From Protea cynaroides (lineage: Eukaryota; Streptophyta; Magnoliopsida; Proteales; Proteaceae), in assembly GCA_028583415.1 (NCBI GenBank), contig CM053266.1, positions 30,582,771-30,646,770 on the forward strand: a stretch of 64,000 nucleotides of DNA, read 5' to 3'. The position numbers and the translations under genes were made by a program. Shown here piece after piece: positions 56,640 to 64,000 of this stretch; the stretch's first letter is position 1, and the number at the start of each line of letters is the position of its first letter. A model generated the notes under the pieces. It saw only the letters and a list, made by a program, of their open reading frames with translations. It did no database searches and was not told where the DNA came from.

Positions 56640-59580
56640 AATCAAAGACGCGCAAGAGAAGAAAAGGGAAGAAATGAAGAAATCTAATTGGGGTATGGAA
56701 GAAAATGACATTTTTGTTTACTCAATTCGCACCTTGGATCGTTGGTTTTCTCCCTCTCTCTCTCTCTCTCTCTTCCTTCATTTTTTAATTTATATATCTA
56801 TCCATCTGGCTTTTAATCTGTTTTTACCAGGTGCTAACCAGAAAAATCTGTTTCAGTGGTTTGACCAAAAGCGGCCCGTACTCAGATGAGCCAGACCGGA
56901 TTTAAATTTTCAAATAGATAGAGCCCACTGTCCAATGTCTCGGTTTTATTTTATTTTTTTTTATATTTTTTTGTGGTAAGAACCAAAGTCTCGGTTGAAT
57001 ATAGGTATTTTAGGAGGTCTCATGGGTTCAACTCTCTCAACAAATATATAAAGAGGTATTCGGTCATGTCACTCTGTAATTGGTTCAGTCTCTTAATGAT
57101 CTTTTATCTATTTATAATTAGGTTTATCTTGATTTTATAAATTAAATAAAAAAATTGAATTTTATTGGTTTTTATCAAAAAAAAAAATTTATGGTTTCAA
57201 TCCATTTGGTTGATTTGATATTTTTATTAATTTTTAGAAACCAAAACCGATAATGAGCCGATAAAGAATTTGGTCAGATTTTCCGATTTGGTCCAATTGG
57301 TCTTTTAACTCAATTGGGCCTCAGTATAAAGGCTAATAGAGGGGAAAAAATTGTTTAGATGTCACAAACTTGCAAGCAAAGTTCTAAATCCACACATAGA
57401 AAGTCTTGAAAAAATTGATCTCATCTTATCTAACTTGGAAAGACATTTTTTTGGTATTTTATTTAGAAATAAAAAATTATTTTTTATATTCCTAATACCA
57501 TAAATTATCGTTACGTGGCAATCTAATCCATTGGATGATTGATACCCGGCATGGAATATTAAAAAAAATAAATCATTAGGTATCCGGTCGATCCGATACC
57601 GATTACTTGACCATGCGTGTTGGGTCAAGTGACCCAGAAACCAACCCAACTGAGTCATATGAACCGTGGTCCCTACTTACTGAGTCAAGACTCAAGATGG
57701 CGGCTATTGTAAGTACTGTTCAGTAACTCGGTAAGTACTAGTACTTTTCCTGGTTGGGAATTGGGACTTGGGCCATGTGTAACACATGTGGTCCCCCACG
57801 CGGGTGTAGGATTGGAATCTTTTGTTCTTCTAGAAAGTCAAAATATAAAAACCCAAAAAAATGATATAAATACTAATTTCAAGATTGGAAATTCTAATCC
57901 AACAATACATCAACTGTTCTGATGTAAGAGAATAGATTCTAATCTGATGGTCAGTAGACAATTCTAATTTGAAACTATACAACAGTCTGATGTATTGAAT
58001 CAGTACTGTGAAATTAATTCTATTAGTGGTAATACTAAATGTCACGAATTCAAGGGTGGCACGTGGAGGGTGCTTTATGTCTTAGGAAAGCAACAAGAGT
58101 TGAGAGACCAAGGCACCTTGATGGTCGTGAATTTAACAAGTGGCAGCTTAGAATTTAGAATATCTTTCTGGCCGAAAGATGACTGCTTTCCTTGGGTTTA
58201 TTCTTGGGAATAGGGCTGGGAATTTTACATTTTGACTATGTTTGGATTTTGAGAAAATAATAAAAAATAATAATAAAATAATGATCATTTTAATTTTATG
58301 TATGTATCTATTTCTCTCTCTCTCTCTCCCTCTTTCATTTCAAAATTTTTTTTTTTTTTTTTTTCTTTTCTTTGCATCCAAACATGCCCTTACTTTACAA
58401 CAAAAAGGATAAAATTCATCTCTATCGATTTAATTGTGCCAATTGGCACCTCTCCAATAACAGGAGACAATTTGCATCCAAGGCAAATAGCACACATCTC
58501 TTGCCATATAGTAGGTTAGATGTGATTGTAATTTTATGGGTAAATAGATTCTAAAATATGGGTTTTAAAATGAAAGCTTAAGCAACACGATCAAATGGAT
58601 CAAATTGAAAAAACCAAAATCAATTAGATCGAATTTTGAATTTTAGAAAATGGTGAAAAATCGAAACCAACTAGACGTACCAGTAACTTACCCAAAAAAA
58701 AAAAAAAACTAGACCTACCAGTAAAAAAATGATACAAATAAATATTTTATATAATTTTTAATGTATGAAAAATCATAAGTCAACTGAGACTAAACTATTA
58801 CGGGTTTATTAGGGCCAAGACTGATTGGACGGACTGATAATTATCAATTGCAATTTTGATTTTCTAAACCAAACTCTTTATCGGCCTGAAACTAGACCGG
58901 AGTCCAGACTGACTGTTGAGTTGACTAAGTGGGAAATTAGTGCTTTGAATAATCTGATTGCGTGAAGATACATGCCAATATATAGTCGGTTGAAAAATAC
59001 AAAAATGCATGAACATACATGGATGATATTTAATCAAATTTAAATAAGACATATGGTTATACTAAAACATTTTTGTACATATTCAACGATTAGAAATGCT
59101 ACATTTCGCCTTTCACATTTGAAGAACATAAATTTTTTTTGAATATTTTTATCAAAATGGAAGGAAATTTACAATTCATATGCATTTTTTTTATCAAAAT
59201 GAATCCCTAATAATATATGCTAATCATAATTCAACAAGATAAGATGATTGTAAATAAAATAATAATTAATAAGAACAACAAATTTGTCATCTAATGATAC
59301 TTTGACAAATACAATATTAGGAGATAAATTATGACATTTTTATTCTTTATAATATTTTCATAGTTTATTTTAATTTTAGGAAATAGTTTTTTGATCTACC
59401 TACCAGCTAAGGACCCCATGGACTTTACTCTAGAGTCATCCACTCTCAAAAGCGGCACAAAATCCCACCCCTTGTATATTTAGTCTATGCCACTCTTGTG
59501 TGTCAGCATTCTTGGATTTTTTTGATTTCCAAACCAAAGAACCCTTCTCATAAGAAAGTTGTTAGCCTGTGTGGGGCCTA
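56640..59580. other. Intergenic, no gene seen
   Basis: AT-rich, with T runs (58349-58364), a CT tract (58314-58330), and CCGATTTGGTCC/AACCGATA-type degenerate words near 57220-57310 and 58590-58900. No coding similarity was recognised. Confidence 0.5.
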
Positions 59581-59789
59581 AGATTCATATCGTCTCCTCC
59601 CTGAAGTACAGGGAGGAGGGGCAGCGACCCCAGTGGATGGCGACCCCTCCGTTCAAGCCGACACTCCCTTGTCGGCTCGACTTGTTGGCTCGAACAGAGG
59701 GATCGGATTCATCCGACCCCCACGTGGCAACCATCCACTGGGGTCGCCGCCCCGCCTCCCCAACTACTGGGATGAGACGATATGGATCC
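59581..59789. mobile_element. ATCGTCTC-end MITE, subfamily B''
   Basis: The ends GATTCATATCGTCTCCTCCC and GATGAGACGATATGGATCC surround CCGACACTCCCTTGTCGGCT. Flanks GTGGGGCCTA (59571-59580) and GTGAGGCCTA (59790-59799) match at 9 of 10. Confidence 0.92.
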
Positions 59790-59799
59790 GTGAGGCCTA

Positions 59800-60814
59800 T
59801 GCCCAGATACAGGAAAGAGAAAATGACTGTCCTTCCCTTCCCCCGTCAAATGCGAAATCTCACCCCTATTAGATGTTCCATGCACATTCTCATTGACCCA
59901 ACATTGGAGTTCAGCCCATGCAACCTCGCAACAATTCCCTCTCATAGTTTTTCTTGTAATATCATGTGTGAATTTAAAGCCAAGTGCTTTTGATATGGTC
60001 CTAAGAGAAATAATATTATGGAAAAAAGTCAAACTCATGGAGTAATACTACAACAGAAGTCAATACATAGGTGGTCCAGATGGCTTACCTAGGCCAAAAA
60101 ATTTTATACATGACCTGTCTAGAGCATGAGTCTTCCACCCCATAAACCCTTCACATGAAATGGGAGTCAACCCCATGTTAACAAGCTGGAAACCTTATCA
60201 CAAGTCAAGGGTGATACTTTTGTCAATTCAATGGTTTGAAATTAGGGATATAATTAGATAGTAAAAAAATTTGTATTCGATTCACATTAGTATTCATTCG
60301 TATTCAAAAAATCGGATTCCAGATACGAATTTGGATAATCCATAACATAATTGGATACGGATAAGGATAGTACTATTTTTTATTTACTAATGAACTTGAT
60401 GGTTCTTGAATTTTCGACAGGTTTTGAAAAAACGCCGAAAAGAAACTCCTGAGACTAAAACAACAGAGAGACGTGGACTAAGAGTGTGTAGGAGAGAGAA
60501 AAAAAATGCAACAGCAAATATTCGATTCCCAAATTAGATGATACCCAAATATCCGATAAATCAATTGGACTCAAATTTCGAAGGTGGATTAGATAATCGA
60601 ATTCGGATATCTATTAACATAAACAGATGCAAATGTGGATGTTGTCATGTTCGGATTTTATTCAATCCATATACATCTCTATTTGGGATGTTTCTATCAT
60701 ATCTCCATGTATCTAAAATAAAAAAAAATATGAATCCTCCCTCATTGTATTTGGATTGTTAAAACATTCAAGGCATTATGAATCCTTGTTTTCGCTACTT
60801 TCTACCTTAGTAGC
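59800..60814. other. Intergenic, no gene seen
   Basis: Contains degenerate GGATACGGATA/ATTCGGATAT-type words (60270-60660). Nothing coding was recognised. Confidence 0.5.
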
Positions 60815-61256
60815 TGTTGGGGATAAATATCATTCCCCAAATAGCTAGGCGACATGTGGAAAGTATTTGAAGACTAGTCAACAAGGATAAAAAAAGACCT
60901 TTCACAAGTATAAAAAGGATACATGCTTTTAGGGCTAGGGGTAAAAACGACATCGTGCAAAATAGTCCAAGATGACATCAGCAATAAATGAAGCTATAAA
61001 TAATCCTAACCATAAAAATCAAATCACTTTAATATTATATGAGTTTTTGCCCATTTTGCTCTAACAGACATCAATTTAGCCTCTACCTTCAGCCAGCTCA
61101 GCCTCAGATCGGTACTTATCATAACCCTCCTACCTTGTTTAATATAAAAAGTCAAGCTTAACCCTAATTATATGTGACATAACGTCATAACTTAAGCATC
61201 GGAGTAGTCACGGGGTAACAAGCTCAACCCCACCTTTATCCTGTTTTGTGGTCTAC
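60815..61256 (+). repeat. Gypsy-type LTR remnant
   Basis: Starts TGTTGGGGATAAATATCATT and carries CATAACTTAAGCATCGGAGT near 61188, a wording typical of plant Ty3/gypsy LTRs. A TATA-like GCTATAAATAATCC lies near 60992. The right border is uncertain. Confidence 0.55.
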
Positions 61257-62737
61257 AATTCGAACTCACAACAGAAGTCCCAAGCATGGATTATAGCCGC
61301 AACAATAACCAATCTTTACCAGTTAGTCAAACCTAACATGCATTTCAACTATGAAATTTTCAATGGGAGTTATTGGGAATAGTCTCACATTGATTATCTT
61401 TTTCTCTTCTATATTCTCCATTCCCTCCATCTTCCCTTTCTTTCTTTTCTATTTTGTTACATGGTATTAGATCCAGGTTCCGATTTAAGAGTCGTTTAGA
61501 AATCTTCGTTTTGGTGTGGAGCCACCATTACTAACATTGCATCTTGTTAATAGATTCTGAAGTTGTAGTATCTTCTATGCCTTCTATCTACTGCTACTAA
61601 TTGTTACTTCATCGGATTCTGATCTGACCTAGCTGCTGCTACTATTTACATGCTGATTATCTGCTGATATTCTTCTCACATCGATTTTATTCATCATTGA
61701 TGCTGATTACTGATTTGGTGTTGATTTTGTCATCCTTACTATGATCTGTGTTGAGTATTGTTGCTGCTTTTTATTGATGAAGAGTGCTTTTCTGATCATC
61801 AGAGCATAACAGGTTCTGTTTTCATTCAAAGTTTTCTGCAACCAGACCATCGCACTACTTAAACCTTTCTTTCAGATCTACATTATGGTTTTGGATTAAT
61901 TGCTAGGATTGGGCAACACTGTTCGTCTGACTCCAGCCCAATTCTCCTCTTTGATTATTGAAATTTCTTGATAGTACTGGTGCCTGCGATTTGACGTTAC
62001 TGTTGGGCTGAGAGAGAGTTCGTTGGATCAGCCTGGTTGAGGTCCTGTTCTGAGATCTACACCTTTGAATCTGGTTTCAGATCTGACAATTGATCCATCC
62101 TCCTATTTCCTACTTCTGCTTCTTTATTTTCTGGTGTTCCCCTGTTCTAGGCGGTAAACCCAGCCCACATAAACCCTTCAATCTCTCTCACTTCTCCTTC
62201 TTTTCTTGTGAAATTCTAGGTGAGGGTTCCCTGGTCCTAGGCGATTCCAACCAGAGGCCCTTACCTGCCTAAACCATCTAAGCTGAGAGAACCAAGCTTC
62301 AAATCTCTGCTGAACCTGCAACTACAGCCAAATCCGGTTCAATCATTGAATATCTTTGTTTTGCTTGCTGAACTTTATGTTTCTTGACATCCTTCAAGAG
62401 ATCTGTGAGTGAGGAACCTCTTCCTTGAATTTCAGGTTCGAAGACTCTGAAACCAGTGAAATATCACACCTGCAACCAGTTTTGGTTTCTGTTTCATAGC
62501 CTGATCGTGAAATAGTGTTTCAAAGAAGGTTAAAGAAGGTCATTTATTGATTACCCACACTGCCCCCATCTTTTTAAATGGAATTCCTATAATGTCCTAA
62601 TGCCATGTTTGTTTACTACATTGACTCTTCCTGGAAGATTATTGATTTCTTATTTGTGGGTGTTCTTGTTGGGTGTTTTCCTCCATTATTTGTTCACGTG
62701 AAAACTCCCCGTGAGAGGAAAATTGGAGATTCTTATT

Positions 62738-62840
62738 TGATCAAGTTATTAGTTGAAAACTTATCTGTTCAAACTATTAGTTGAAGATTTATCTGTTCAA
62801 GTAATTAGTTGAAGTTTATTTATCTATTCAAGTCATCAGT
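62738..62840. repeat. Degenerate minisatellite, ~29-bp unit, about 4 copies
   Basis: Units read like TTCAAGTAATTAGTTGAAG followed by TTTATCTG. Confidence 0.85.
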
Positions 62841-63077
62841 TGGTTTGTGTCTACTCATGGGAGAGAGATTTTTTTTCTACCTTGCTCATGTTGGAGCCTA
62901 CTACTATTGCACATGATGCAACTTCTACTTCTATTGCATGTGATGCGATTTCTACTACTACTACTACTGCTGCCACGACTACAATTACTGTTGTTGCTAT
63001 TGTTGTTGTTACATCCGCTGCTACATTGGTCAAAGCTGAAGCTCTCAAATTTCCTCGAACTCCAGCTGAAGGGAGGG

Positions 63078-63373
63078 TGTTAAGATAGTTTTCTAAGTTA
63101 TTTAATTGTTTAGTTGGTAATTAGAATAAGTCTTAGTCTTGTTGACTAAACTATCTTTTATTTCTTAAGTTAGTTTATCTTTTCCTAAGTTAATTTATTT
63201 CTTTCTTATTTTGTCTCTTCTAATTTGAGAGACTTTCTTGTAATAATTGGTTATTATTTTTTCTATAAATACAAGGACATAAGAAGAGGAAAATACACAC
63301 ACATTGATTATCTTTCCTTCTTTTCTATTCTCTATTCCCTTTATATATTTTTTTTCTTCTCTATTTTGTTACA
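63078..63373 (+). repeat. 3' LTR of the small element, 296 bp
   Basis: TGTTAAGATAGTTTTC to TATTTTGTTACA, with a TATA-like TTTTCTATAAATACAAGG near 63260. The family has a solo copy at 49584-49867. Confidence 0.9.
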
Positions 63374-63657
63374 TGAGTGAAACTTCATTCAGGGCCAAAA
63401 TTAAATTATTTCTTTGGAAGGTATGACTGTTGAAGGTCTACCTACTAAGTCAAAACTCTAAAGGTTATTTGACATTGACACCTGCTTGATCAGCCTGAAT
63501 CAGAAACCTTTTTATATTCCAGCATGAAAAACCCAACCCAAATCATATCTAGGCATCTACTATCAAATTTTCCCTACTGAGACTGCTTGATTTTACACCT
63601 TATAACCCTGTTGAGTACCTAATGCTTCCAGACTCTGGGATTAACGATAATCTTGCT

Positions 63658-63807
63658 GGAAAGAGATCGTCTCCTGCGGCAGGAGGCTCCTGCGACTGAT
63701 CCAAGGGTTTGGGGATCAGTCTGGCCGCCTGCCAATACATTGGGGGGTGGGTCGGCTGAAATCCGGCCCTTGACAGGCGACAGGACCACAGGAGACGATT
63801 TCTATGC
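63658..63807. mobile_element. ATCGTCTC-end MITE, subfamily A (copy A4), 150 bp
   Basis: The ends GAGATCGTCTCCTGCGG and CCACAGGAGACGATTTCTAT enclose CTGATCCAAGGGTTTGGGGA and ATTGGGGGGTGGGTCGGCTG. Perfect 9-bp direct repeat AATCTTGCT (63649-63657 and 63808-63816). Confidence 0.93.
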
Positions 63808-63816
63808 AATCTTGCT

Positions 63817-64000
63817 TGGAAAGCTAGAATTATAAGGAAACAACTAGGTTTCTTCACAAAAAACCTCATGGAGATTTTAATTCAGTAGTTGTTTTACTAT
63901 TATCTTCCATTTTCACTATAAAAAAAAAAAAAAAATACTGTTTTGAGACTCTGTCTGGTTCCCTGTGAAATGAAGGTGAAATGTGAAGTAAAATTAAAAT
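63817..64000. other. Intergenic, no gene seen
   Basis: A run near 63919-63935; nothing else recognised. Confidence 0.4.

Larger units (their letters stand above)
61391..63373 (+). mobile_element. Small non-coding LTR retrotransposon (about 2 kb)
   Basis: The last ~70 bp of a 5' LTR (ending TTCTATTTTGTTACA at 61461) is followed directly by a primer site TGGTATTAGATCC (61462-61474). The interior lacks gag and pol. A purine tract GAAGGGAGGG (63068-63077) leads into the 3' LTR at 63078. The interior includes a repeat of ~29-bp units (62738-62840) and an ACT/GTT-trinucleotide stretch (62898-63015). It must depend on another element for mobilisation. Confidence 0.85.

Noticed and set aside
58314..58554. 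Short open frames after a CT/T tract
   Set aside because: Low-complexity start and no recognisable domain.
59559..59993. 144-codon open frame
   Set aside because: Mostly a reading of the MITE at 59581-59789 with no protein similarity in the remainder.

Overview
This is a stretch of plant nuclear DNA, probably from a woody angiosperm with a repeat-rich, AT-rich genome. The evidence is introns with plant-like GT/AG junctions, gene families typical of plants (a LOG2/LUL-type RING E3 ligase exon, an At5g60570-type F-box/kelch gene, an eIF6 copy, a fragment of a plant MurG-like glycosyltransferase), many Ty1/copia and Ty3/gypsy remnants, and many small terminal-inverted-repeat elements. The species cannot be told from the sequence. 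No bacterial operons, CRISPR arrays, rRNA or tRNA genes were seen.

Only two loci look functional. The first is exon 1 of a LOG2/LUL-like E3 ubiquitin ligase on the minus strand (294-793); the rest of that gene lies beyond the left edge. The second is a complete F-box/kelch gene on the minus strand (54423-55643) with a long upstream leader region. Three gene copies are dead: a duplicated LUL exon (5310-5811) with a lost start codon and an in-frame stop, an eIF6 copy (48807-51660) lacking one internal exon and carrying a stop in its last exon, and a MurG-like fragment (41877-42245).

The rest is layered mobile DNA. From 1.2 to 5.2 kb there are a 1.5-kb long-TIR element with 8-bp target duplications, a fold-back element holding a nested MITE, a Tourist MITE, and a copia 3' end broken by two MITEs. 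From 7.0 to 9.2 kb there is a 2.2-kb solo LTR, with a second copy at 37.6-39.7 kb in the opposite orientation. From 12 to 23 kb there are gypsy and copia remnants, including a nearly full-length but disabled copia element (17551-22211). From 27 to 31.6 kb there are a ~100-bp-period tandem array, a TRIM-like miniature LTR element and MITEs. From 34.1 to 46.4 kb one copia element with matching outer LTRs has been expanded to 12 kb by nested insertions. From 61.4 to 63.4 kb there is a small LTR element with no coding capacity; a solo LTR of the same family sits in the third identified intron of the eIF6 copy.

The most striking pattern is a group of short hairpin-like elements whose ends carry the motif ATCGTCTC or variants. 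At least ten copies with several different interiors are present. The best-preserved copies are flanked by direct repeats of 9-10 bp, which points to Mutator-type transposition. Several of these insertions can be dated relative to the elements they sit in.
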